Shown here one piece after another: positions 1-5,938 of a stretch of DNA of 6,339 nt (its first letter is position 1; each line of letters starts with the position of its first letter). Below the pieces are notes generated by a model. The model ran no database searches and was not told the origin of the DNA. It was given only the letters and a program-made list of their open reading frames with translations. This DNA is from Acidobacteriota bacterium (lineage in GTDB: Bacteria; Acidobacteriota; Terriglobia; Terriglobales; Acidobacteriaceae), in the NCBI GenBank assembly GCA_019510535.1, contig JAEKKE010000052.1, forward strand, positions 1 to 6,339, read 5' to 3'. Made by a program: the position numbers and the translations under genes.

Positions 1-99
1 CTGCACTGGGATCCGGTGAAAGAGCGGTTCGTGAAGGATGACGATGCCAACCGGTATCTCAGCCGTACACAGCGAGCGCCGTATACGTTGCCGGTGTAG
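1..99 (+). CDS. C-terminal fragment of a probable Gfo/Idh/MocA-family oxidoreductase
   Basis: Frame 1 is open from the window edge to a TAG at 97-99, giving the last 32 residues of a protein whose start lies outside the window. The tail contains W-D-P-V-K-E-R-F, then a D-D-x-A-N stretch, then L-S-R-T-Q-R-A-P-Y near the end. This W-D-P...E-x-F...D-x-x-A-N...L-x-R...R-x-P pattern matches my memory of the C-terminus of secreted Gfo/Idh/MocA NAD(P)-dependent sugar oxidoreductases in Acidobacteriota and Planctomycetota. Such enzymes oxidise or reduce sugars and cyclitols. The Rossmann domain and any Tat signal are not visible, so the substrate cannot be named. The gene converges on the ROK regulator at 325-1509. 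The assignment rests on a short tail and should be treated as probable only. Confidence 0.62.
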   Translation: MHWDPVKERFVKDDDANRYLSRTQRAPYTLPV

Positions 100-114
100 C
101 AGCTAGTATTTCTG

Positions 115-217
115 TTTGTCATTTCGTAGCGAAGCGGAGAAATCTGCTTTTCTGGGTTTGGATGACCGGTTGAGAAGCAGATTTCTCCGCTCCCTTTGGT
201 CGCCACGAAATGACAAA
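115..217. repeat. Long imperfect palindrome (REP-like element) between convergent genes
   Basis: A two-part inverted repeat. The outer arms TTTGTCATTTCGT (115-127) and ACGAAATGACAAA (205-217) are perfect 13-bp complements. The inner arms at 133-149 and 175-191 are perfect 17-bp complements, extendable to 152/172 with one T:G pair. A 19-nt loop lies at 153-171, and the two stems are separated by a short left bulge (128-132) and a longer right one (192-204). It sits between the end of a plus-strand gene (99) and the end of a minus-strand gene (325). It could act as a bidirectional terminator or mRNA stabiliser, or it could be a dispersed REP/MITE-type repeat. Its size and two-step arms fit a dispersed repeat better than a simple terminator. 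No open frame inside it looks like a real protein. Confidence 0.75.
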
Positions 218-224
218 AAGACGG

Positions 225-241
225 TTCGAGCTTCGCTCGAA
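225..241. repeat. Short perfect hairpin TTCGAGC-ttc-GCTCGAA
   Basis: Seven-base perfect arms (225-231 and 235-241) enclose a three-base TTC loop. It follows directly after the larger palindrome and precedes the GC-rich one, so it is probably part of the same composite intergenic block. It may contribute to termination of the flanking convergent genes, but neither side has a convincing T-run. Confidence 0.5.
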
Positions 242-243
242 TA

Positions 244-303
244 CCCAGGTCCCCGAGGGACACCACCCCAGCGAACAAGTTTGCCGGGGACCCCGGACCT
301 GGG
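244..303. repeat. GC-rich inverted repeat with CCCAGGTCC arms
   Basis: Arms CCCAGGTCC (244-252) and GGACCTGGG (295-303) are perfect 9-bp complements about 42 nt apart. An internal palindrome CCGGGG-A-CCCCGG lies at 284-296 and overlaps the right arm, so two alternative structures compete. The block is immediately before the stop of the ROK gene (325), downstream of that gene on the minus strand. It may be a second dispersed repeat type or a terminator region. No protein-coding signal is seen here. Confidence 0.5.
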
Positions 304-324
304 GCACCCGGTGTATGGGTACTC

Positions 325-1509
325 CTAGCGAAGTGCCGTCAATCGCTTGAAACCCGTGTGGCGTTGCAGTACGACTGCTGCGGCGCCGCGAAGCCGCGCT
401 GCTTCGCCATCGGCCAGTGCGATCAGTTTCGGTGGAGCTCCGGTCAACATGCGGGTGGAGAGTTCTGATGCGACGATTGGCCCCACGGTGTCCCAGCGCA
501 AGGTGATGTCGCCGGCAAAGAGAATCACTTCAGGATCAAAGGTCGCCGTCACAATGCGCAGTCCCCGGCCGATTCCTCTGGCCTGCTTCTCCAGTGCGAC
601 CCGTGCTTTCTCGTTGCCGCTGGCTTCCATATTGAGAAGCTGCTGAATTGTCGCTGTCTGGCTGGAACTGGCGCTTTCGTGGAAGTAGCGCAGCGCCGCC
701 CGTGAAGAGGCAAACATCTCCCAGCAGCCGACCTGTCCGCATGCGCACTGGGGGCCGGAGTCGGCAATGGGAATATGTCCAAGCTCTCCCGCCATGCCCG
801 TTGCGCCTTCGACGAGGTTGCCGTTCACCAATAGCGCTGCCCCGACGCCCTCTGAGATGGTGACCAGCACAGCATTGCGGATTCCTTGAAGGCGTCCGAA
901 CCACTGTTCTGACAGCATGCAGGCATTGGCGGCGTTCTCCAGTTCTACCTGGAGTCCCAGCCGTTTCTGCAGTGCGCCGCGGATATCGAAGCCAACCCAG
1001 GGAAGGTTCGGCGCCAGCGCGAGCCGTTGCGATCGCTTGTCGACGCGGCCAGGGAGGCTGATGCCGACTCCTTCACATATCTTGTCAGGAAACTGTGCCT
1101 GTAAACGCCGCATTCCTTCGGCAATGGCATCGACACCCTGTTTGGGATTGGCGATCACGGGCACCAGGGTGCGGTCGAGAAATCTTCCATTCAGATCGAC
1201 AACGGCGAGGATCGTCTGCGTTGGCCGCACATCCGCGACCAGGATGACGAGGTCGTCGTTCATCGTCAGCATGGTCGGCCTGCGACCGCGCGCGGTCTTC
1301 AGTATCTGTCCTTCGCGGATCCAGCGCTCTTCGATCAGGCCGTCGACGATAGCAGAGACAGTGGAACGCTGCAGACCCGATCGTCGCGCGATATCGACAC
1401 GGGAGATGGGTTGATTGCAGCGCAAGACTTCCAGAACCAGATCACGGTTATGGTCACGAATCGGCGCAGCAGTGCGAGTGCTGGGAGCGGGAGATGGAGG
1501 ACGTTTCAT
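325..1509 (-). CDS. ROK-family transcriptional regulator (NagC/Mlc/XylR type)
   Basis: The 394-residue protein has the length and order of a ROK repressor. Residues about 22-80 form a winged HTH (recognition region I-S-R-V-D-I-A-R-R-S-G-L-Q-R-S-T-V-S, then a G-R-R-P wing). A ROK actin-like domain follows, with V-G-I-S-L-P-G-R-V-D at 148-157, G-E-L-G-H-I-P at 241-247 and the zinc motif C-A-C-G-Q-V-G-C-W-E at 255-264 (C255, C257, C262, with H245 the likely fourth ligand). The kinase motifs are degenerate: the N-terminal D-x-G-G-T loop reads D-V-R-P-T at 93-97, and the usual N-D-A-N reads N-A-A-N at 192-195, with no catalytic Asp. I therefore infer a sugar sensor rather than a kinase. It diverges from the TonB-dependent receptor gene, which it probably controls along with itself. 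The closest SD-like GAGG (complement of 1526-1529) is 16 nt from the ATG, unusually far, so the start is likely but not certain. The inducer is unknown. Confidence 0.93.
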   Translation of the reverse strand: MKRPPSPAPSTRTAAPIRDHNRDLVLEVLRCNQPISRVDIARRSGLQRSTVSAIVDGLIEERWIREGQILKTARGRRPTMLTMNDDLVILVADVRPTQTILAVVDLNGRFLDRTLVPVIANPKQGVDAIAEGMRRLQAQFPDKICEGVGISLPGRVDKRSQRLALAPNLPWVGFDIRGALQKRLGLQVELENAANACMLSEQWFGRLQGIRNAVLVTISEGVGAALLVNGNLVEGATGMAGELGHIPIADSGPQCACGQVGCWEMFASSRAALRYFHESASSSQTATIQQLLNMEASGNEKARVALEKQARGIGRGLRIVTATFDPEVILFAGDITLRWDTVGPIVASELSTRMLTGAPPKLIALADGEAARLRGAAAVVLQRHTGFKRLTALR

Positions 1510-1545
1510 TCGAGCTGAAAAGGTACCTCAAAAGAGAGCGCGTGT

Positions 1546-1590
1546 ATTTATTTCACAAATCCCCCATAAATCACAAATTGTGGCTGATTT
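1546..1590. promoter_or_regulatory. Candidate operator cluster for the ROK regulator
   Basis: Three small inverted repeats overlap here: ATTTAT (1546-1551) with ATAAAT (1566-1571); AAATCA (1568-1573) with TGATTT (1585-1590); and the compact CACAA-a-TTGTG (1572-1582). AT-rich arms of this kind resemble the TTATTT-type half sites of NagC/Mlc operators, and the position next to the ROK start fits autoregulation. The arms are only 5-6 bp and occur in AT-rich DNA, so chance is a real alternative. Confidence 0.3.
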
Positions 1591-1685
1591 GGCTTGCAGT
1601 CGGAACCAAAGTTATTTTCTCGAACCAAATCGGGATTTCCTCAATTTTCTTCGGTCGTCGTAGAAAAGACCCTCGATCAAATGCC

Positions 1686-1715
1686 TTGACACTCTTCCAA
1701 ACGTAAACATATAGT
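1686..1715 (+). promoter_or_regulatory. Sigma70-type promoter of the TonB-dependent receptor gene
   Basis: A perfect -35 TTGACA (1686-1691) is followed by an 18-bp spacer and TATAGT (1710-1715), five of six matches to TATAAT. Transcription would start near 1722, leaving a leader of about 30 nt before the ATG at 1753. This is the best promoter match in the window. The GAACCAAA repeats lie upstream of it, where an activator would usually bind; the inverted repeats near the ROK start are more than 90 bp away, so repression from there would need looping or additional sites. Confidence 0.7.
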
Positions 1716-1740
1716 TCGGTCCGCTTCCAAAAGATGCACT

Positions 1741-1744
1741 GGAG
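1741..1744 (+). promoter_or_regulatory. Ribosome binding site GGAG of the receptor gene
   Basis: GGAG ends 8 nt before the ATG at 1753, which fixes this start and agrees with the signal peptide that follows. A 9-bp direct repeat GATGCACTG (1733-1741 and 1744-1752) surrounds it. The second copy creates a two-codon mini-ORF, ATG-CAC-TGA (1745-1753), whose stop overlaps the real start. Confidence 0.65.
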
Positions 1745-1752
1745 ATGCACTG

Positions 1753-4700
1753 ATGTCAAAAAAACGTAGCCTTCTTCTCTTGCAGTTCTTGTTGTGGGTC
1801 GGGTGTTTTTGGGGGTACCAAGCTTTCGGGCAGACACTCTATGGAACGTTGACTGGTGTTGTCAGTGATGCAACCGGTTCCGTTCTTTCCAATGCACAGA
1901 TCACCGCAACGAATCCATCCACCGGCCTTAGCCGCACCACCACGACGGACGCCTCCGGCAACTACCAGTTCACCGATCTGCCGCCGGGCACCTATGACGT
2001 AACCTTCTCCGCGCCGAACTTCACCAAGAGTGTCAGCAAAGGTGTCGCGGTTAGCGCCAACCAGACCCGCCGTATCGACACCACGATGTCGCTGGGCGCA
2101 GTTTCCGACAAGATTGAGGTCACCACGGCTCCTCCGGCATTGCAGACCGATCGTGCCGACGTGAACTACGAGATCACCAGCACCCAGGTGCAGGAGCTGC
2201 CGACAACGTCTACCGCGGGCCGTAACTTCCAGGGGCTGTATCGTCTGATTCCTGGTGTGCCGCCGCCGACAGAGAACAACTCGCAGGCAGGTAATCCGGG
2301 TCGTACCCAGGCTGTGACGGCAAACGGAATCGCAAACACCATCAACTCCACCAAGATCGACGGCGCAGCCGTGGGATATCCGTGGCTTCAGTCCATCGTT
2401 GCTTATATTCCGCCGACGGACTCGATCGAGTCAGCCAACATTGTGACCAACAGCTTCAACGCCGAGCAGGGTGCAGCGGGCGGTATCGCGGCGAACCTTA
2501 TCGTCAAGAGCGGCACGAACAACTTCCACGGCAGCGCCTGGGAGTACAACTCGATCACGCAGTTCAATGCGCGGCAGTACTTCACGCGTGTTTCGACGAC
2601 TCCGGTAACACCGAAGAACATCCTCAACGAGTTTGGTGCAAATATCGGTGGTCCGATCATCAAGGACAAGCTCTTCTTCTTCTTTGGCTACAACAAGGTC
2701 TCTCTGCGCCAGTTCAAGACGGGCAATGCAATGAACGTGCCGCTTGCTGCCATACGGGGAGGCAACTTCGCTGGTACTGGAGTTACGATTTACGATCCCA
2801 CGACAGGCAATGCCGACGGCTCCGGCCGGACGGCGTTTGCGGGTAATGTGATTCCGAGCTCGCGGCTCAGCTCTGCATCGCAGAAGATTCTTGCCCTATT
2901 GCCGACGGAAAAGATCAGTGCCACCTCGGGTAACTACCCCGGCGGTGCGATTCTGTCATTTGATCGCGCGGCGTATGACAGCAAGGTGACTTATAACCCG
3001 ACGACGAAGATGACGGTCTTCGGTCGTTACTCCGTACAGCGCTCCCAGATCACCGATCCTCCGGCGCTTGGCAATGCGATCGGCAATACCTGGGATGGTG
3101 GTCAGCCCGGCTCCGCACCGGGAACGATCCAGAACATTGGTATCGGCGCCTCGTATGTCGTTACACCCAACTTCGTGATCGACGGCAACGTCGGATTCGT
3201 TCGCATCAACCTCGCTGCGCGTGCTCCGGACTATGGTACGAACGTAGGTCTCGATACGCTGGGTATCTCCGGTACCAACGGTTCTACGCCGTTTCAGTCT
3301 GGTACGCCCGGCTTCATCGTCGCCAATAACTCAAGCTTCGGAAACTATATCCAGTCCAACCCATTCCAGTTCCGCGACATGCAGTATGTCAGCAACCTCA
3401 ATGCCTCCTGGATCCGCGGACGCCACACAATGCGGTTCGGCGGTGAGTACGTACACTCCGCCATCAACCACCTTCAGGCAAACAATGCCGGTCCGCGTGG
3501 CCAGTTCACCTTCTCTGGTGGTGTGACCGGTAATAACAGTGGCGCTACCGCTGACGGCCCAACTTACTATCGTGCTGTGGCCGATCTTCTTCTCGGTATG
3601 CCGCAGGCGATCGGCAAGACAGTGCAGATGTTCCAGCCGAACGGCCCGCGCTTCTCGAGCTTCAGCTTCTTCGCCCAGGACACCTGGAAGGCTACGTCAA
3701 ACCTGACTATCAACTATGGCGTTCGCTATGAGTATTATCCCTTCGCGAACCGCGATCATACTGGCGTCTTCCGCTTCGATCCTTCAACCAGCAATGTGTT
3801 GATCGGTGGCCGTGGCAATGTGCCGACCGACACTGGAGAAGACGTAGGACACGGCATGCTGGTGCCTCGTCTCGGAATCAACTACCGCATCAACGACAAG
3901 ACTGTAATTCGCTCTGGTACCGGACTCACGGTCGATCCGGAAAACTTCCGCTTCTTCCGTGACTCTTATCCGGCGCTGATTACGCTGAACAATACGGGCA
4001 CCAATAACTACGTTCCCGCAGGTGCTCTTACTGCTCCGAACTCGTCGGCGCCTACAATGAATACTCTGCCGAGCGGTACGTTGGCCGCAGGCGTCCCGAC
4101 CGTTGGTGTACCGGATATCTCGTCGGGTACTGTGCCGCTGCCGTACAACTACACCACACAGACCGCTCCGCAGAAGTGGCGTCGCGGTTATATCGAAACC
4201 TGGAACCTGTTTGTTGATCGCGACCTCTTCAAGGGCCTGGTCCTGAACATTGGCTATGTCGGCACGCACCACGTGCGTCAGGTCGTGGGTCTCGATATGA
4301 ATGCCGGTGGCGTCAGTACACTGGGCGCGAACAGCCGTCCTCTCTTTGCCAATGCAAACGCCCCAGGTGGCGCGAAGCGCTACACCGGAACTATTCTGAA
4401 TGTCCTTCCGTGGGCAGACGAAAAGTATTCCGGCATGCAACTGCAGTTGAGCAATCGTAACTCTGCGCAGTTGCAGTATGGCTATGCCTACACCTGGTCG
4501 CACTATATGAATAACTACGACGCGGACAGTACGCTCGGAGCGGTAGCCTTCAATACTCCGGCGCTGCAGAAGCGTAACTTTGCCAATTCGCAGTTCGACC
4601 GCAAACACCTCAATGTACTGTGGACCGTGTGGCAGATGCCGGTCGGTCGCGGGCGTCGTTTCCTGAATCAGGGGATCGTCGGCAACCTCGTCGGTGGATG

Positions 4701-5154
4701 GGATATGAACACCATCATGACCTACTACAGCGGACGTCCATTCCAGATTACGGATAACTCGCAAGCAGGTAACGGCGACACGGTCGTTCCCAACCAGGTG
4801 AGCCCGCTGCAACTCAGTGGAACGAAATACACCAGCGGTTCCACTACGTATCCGTATTACTTCGTCAATAACGGCAACATCACCAAGCTGCCGAATGCGA
4901 CCGCCAATGGAAACGTCGGCCGTAACTCCATCCGTGGACCCGGCTACTTCAACCTGGATGTGGGACTTACACGCAATATTCCCATCTGGAGAGAGATTGC
5001 CGTGGTGTTGAAGGCTGAGTCGTTCGACGTCACCAACACGCCGCAGTGGAGCAACCCTACCGCAAACGTGAATGACGCCGGCTTCGGTCAGATCACCAGC
5101 GTTCTCTCAACCAGCAACCGGACGATCCGCTTCAGCGGGCGTATCAAGTTCTAA
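1753..5154 (+). CDS. Oar-like TonB-dependent outer-membrane receptor with carboxypeptidase-regulatory-like domain
   Basis: A 1133-residue outer-membrane protein, the usual size for the Oar-like receptors abundant in Acidobacteriota. Residues 1-26 are a signal peptide (basic S-K-K-R, hydrophobic core, cleavage likely after A-F-G before Q27). Residues about 31-112 form a CarboxypepD_reg-like beta-sandwich (G-T-L-T-G-V-V-S-D-A-T-G; D-A-S-G-N-Y-Q-F near 66-73; L-P-P-G-T-Y-D-V near 76-83). A plug-like region spans about 140-255 and ends with V-K-S-G-T-N-N-F-H-G. The rest is a beta-barrel rich in Asn, Gly, Thr and aromatic residues, ending in R-F-S-G-R-I-K-F; a terminal Phe is the usual barrel-assembly signal. 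Such receptors import large substrates, often glycans or their fragments, with energy from TonB-ExbBD. The substrate is unknown; the divergent ROK regulator and sugar-type oxidoreductase nearby suggest a carbohydrate. The gene is intact, has its own promoter and SD, and is followed by a hairpin terminator. No clear TonB box was recognised. Confidence 0.95.
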   Translation: MSKKRSLLLLQFLLWVGCFWGYQAFGQTLYGTLTGVVSDATGSVLSNAQITATNPSTGLSRTTTTDASGNYQFTDLPPGTYDVTFSAPNFTKSVSKGVAVSANQTRRIDTTMSLGAVSDKIEVTTAPPALQTDRADVNYEITSTQVQELPTTSTAGRNFQGLYRLIPGVPPPTENNSQAGNPGRTQAVTANGIANTINSTKIDGAAVGYPWLQSIVAYIPPTDSIESANIVTNSFNAEQGAAGGIAANLIVKSGTNNFHGSAWEYNSITQFNARQYFTRVSTTPVTPKNILNEFGANIGGPIIKDKLFFFFGYNKVSLRQFKTGNAMNVPLAAIRGGNFAGTGVTIYDPTTGNADGSGRTAFAGNVIPSSRLSSASQKILALLPTEKISATSGNYPGGAILSFDRAAYDSKVTYNPTTKMTVFGRYSVQRSQITDPPALGNAIGNTWDGGQPGSAPGTIQNIGIGASYVVTPNFVIDGNVGFVRINLAARAPDYGTNVGLDTLGISGTNGSTPFQSGTPGFIVANNSSFGNYIQSNPFQFRDMQYVSNLNASWIRGRHTMRFGGEYVHSAINHLQANNAGPRGQFTFSGGVTGNNSGATADGPTYYRAVADLLLGMPQAIGKTVQMFQPNGPRFSSFSFFAQDTWKATSNLTINYGVRYEYYPFANRDHTGVFRFDPSTSNVLIGGRGNVPTDTGEDVGHGMLVPRLGINYRINDKTVIRSGTGLTVDPENFRFFRDSYPALITLNNTGTNNYVPAGALTAPNSSAPTMNTLPSGTLAAGVPTVGVPDISSGTVPLPYNYTTQTAPQKWRRGYIETWNLFVDRDLFKGLVLNIGYVGTHHVRQVVGLDMNAGGVSTLGANSRPLFANANAPGGAKRYTGTILNVLPWADEKYSGMQLQLSNRNSAQLQYGYAYTWSHYMNNYDADSTLGAVAFNTPALQKRNFANSQFDRKHLNVLWTVWQMPVGRGRRFLNQGIVGNLVGGWDMNTIMTYYSGRPFQITDNSQAGNGDTVVPNQVSPLQLSGTKYTSGSTTYPYYFVNNGNITKLPNATANGNVGRNSIRGPGYFNLDVGLTRNIPIWREIAVVLKAESFDVTNTPQWSNPTANVNDAGFGQITSVLSTSNRTIRFSGRIKF

Positions 5155-5166
5155 CGAACACCTAAC

Positions 5167-5205
5167 CGAAGCGGGTCTCGTCCTTTCAGGATGAGGCCCG
5201 CTTCG
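5167..5205 (+). terminator. Hairpin terminator downstream of the receptor gene
   Basis: An 18-bp stem (5167-5184 with 5188-5205) closes on a TTC loop. It contains only two G:T pairs and no mismatches, and it begins 13 nt after the receptor stop. The trailing sequence (GCATTTGTGT) is only weakly T-rich, so efficiency as an intrinsic terminator is uncertain, but the stem is long and GC-rich. It probably separates the receptor transcript from the SGNH hydrolase gene. Confidence 0.8.
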
Positions 5206-5230
5206 CATTTGTGTAAGAATCGGCTTCGCG

Positions 5231-5902
5231 ATGCGAGGCCTTTCTTTTTTGCTCACTCTCTTAATGGCGGTTGGGATGCATGGGCAGATCCGTGTAGTGA
5301 ACGCCGGCTTTGGCGGCAGAAATACCGCCGAGCTCGAAAAACGTTTTGCGCAGGAGCTCGCGGAGGCCAAGCCCGCCTATGTCGTTCTCTTTGCCGGCAC
5401 CAACGATGCGTTGAACGACGCCAAGTTTCTAACGCCACCGGAAACGAAAGCACATCTCACCGCCATGGTCCGACAGGCCCAGGCCGCCGGAGCGGCCGTG
5501 GTTCTGGTGACCGTGCATGATCCGGACGTCACGCGGCTACTGAAACGCCACCGCCCTGAAGCATACGGTAACGTGCCGCCTCTGGAGCGGGTGGTCCAGG
5601 TCAATGCCGTGATTGAAGAAGTAGCCCGAGAGAACCACGCCGCCGTTGTCCCATTTCATGACATCCTGCAGCACGCCGGCGGAGCCAGTGCTGAACTGAG
5701 CACTGATGGCGTTCATCTGACGGCGAAAGGCTACGGCATGCTGGCGGCGGCGGTACGCTCGAAGCTTCCACAACAGATCTCTCCGAACGTTTCGATCTTG
5801 TGTATGGGGGACAGCCTGACCTACGGCATAGGCGTCCGTCCTGATGGAACGCCGGAGACCGCCGAAACCTACCCCTCGCAGTTAAGCGCTCTTCTTCGCT
5901 GA
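5231..5902 (+). CDS. Secreted SGNH/GDSL hydrolase with circularly permuted block order
   Basis: A 223-residue protein with a short signal peptide (residues 1-18, hydrophobic L-S-F-L-L-T-L-L-M-A-V-G, cleavage probably before Q19), so it acts in the periplasm or outside. All SGNH-hydrolase elements are present but in an unusual order. Block II comes first (N-A-G-F-G-G at 24-29, oxyanion Gly), then block III (G-T-N-D at 56-59, oxyanion Asn58), then block V (D-G-V-H at 159-162, catalytic Asp159 and His162), and last block I (M-G-D-S-L-T-Y-G at 192-199, nucleophile Ser195) with its following helix (Y-P-S-Q-L-S-A-L-L) ending the protein. Typical family members start with block I. The family includes esterases, lipases and carbohydrate deacetylases; the substrate here cannot be told. 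The gene lies 76 nt after the receptor stop, beyond a hairpin. No clear SD precedes ATG 5231, but this start keeps the complete signal peptide. Family and catalytic residues are clear; permutation is inferred from motif order. Confidence 0.88.
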   Translation: MRGLSFLLTLLMAVGMHGQIRVVNAGFGGRNTAELEKRFAQELAEAKPAYVVLFAGTNDALNDAKFLTPPETKAHLTAMVRQAQAAGAAVVLVTVHDPDVTRLLKRHRPEAYGNVPPLERVVQVNAVIEEVARENHAAVVPFHDILQHAGGASAELSTDGVHLTAKGYGMLAAAVRSKLPQQISPNVSILCMGDSLTYGIGVRPDGTPETAETYPSQLSALLR

Positions 5903-5931
5903 CGACAAAGCCGCCCGGGCCTGCGTAAAAT
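5902..5931 (+). promoter_or_regulatory. Probable leaderless promoter (TAAAAT box) of the winged-helix gene
   Basis: TAAAAT (5926-5931, five of six matches to TATAAT) lies 7 nt before the ATG at 5939, the spacing expected if transcription begins on the start codon itself. A weak -35 match ACGACA (5902-5907, four of six) is 18 bp upstream. No Shine-Dalgarno sequence is seen, which agrees with a leaderless message. The box abuts the stop codon of the SGNH gene, so the two genes need not share a transcript. Confidence 0.5.
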
Positions 5932-5938
5932 GCCGTGC

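Larger units (their letters stand above)
1510..1752. promoter_or_regulatory. Divergent intergenic control region, AT-rich
   Basis: This region separates the ROK gene (start 1509, minus) from the receptor gene (start 1753, plus). It is visibly richer in A and T than the coding DNA on either side. It holds paired short repeats: TCACAAAT at 1553-1560 and 1571-1578, and GAACCAAA at 1603-1610 and 1622-1629, with each pair offset by 18-19 bp. It also has small inverted repeats between 1546 and 1590. Divergent placement next to a ROK gene is the classic position for a ROK operator. No RNA gene or small ORF with support was found. Confidence 0.6.

Noticed and set aside
116..328. 70-codon plus-strand frame across the palindromic block
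   Set aside because: It is made almost entirely of inverted-repeat sequence, so its residues mirror the repeat; there is no SD or family resemblance.
917..1414. 165-codon plus-strand frame inside the ROK gene
   Set aside because: The translation is Arg/Ser/Pro-rich and low in structure, as expected for the antisense of a GC-rich gene, and the ROK frame is clearly the coding one.
1510..1600. A defined sigma70 promoter for the ROK gene on the minus strand
   Set aside because: TTGTGA-like and TAAATA-like hexamers exist, but with a spacer of about 20 bp and no good alternative; the match is too weak to list as a promoter.
3784..4812. 342-codon open frame on the minus strand within the receptor gene
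   Set aside because: It lies entirely antisense to a well-supported receptor frame, its translation is rich in Arg, Val and His with no recognisable domain, and it has no promoter or SD. It is a product of GC-biased third codon positions.
5900..5902. Possible frameshift truncating the SGNH hydrolase
   Set aside because: All catalytic blocks are present upstream, the chain ends at a natural helix end, and the downstream DNA belongs to the next gene's promoter and start, so no lost C-terminal part is apparent.
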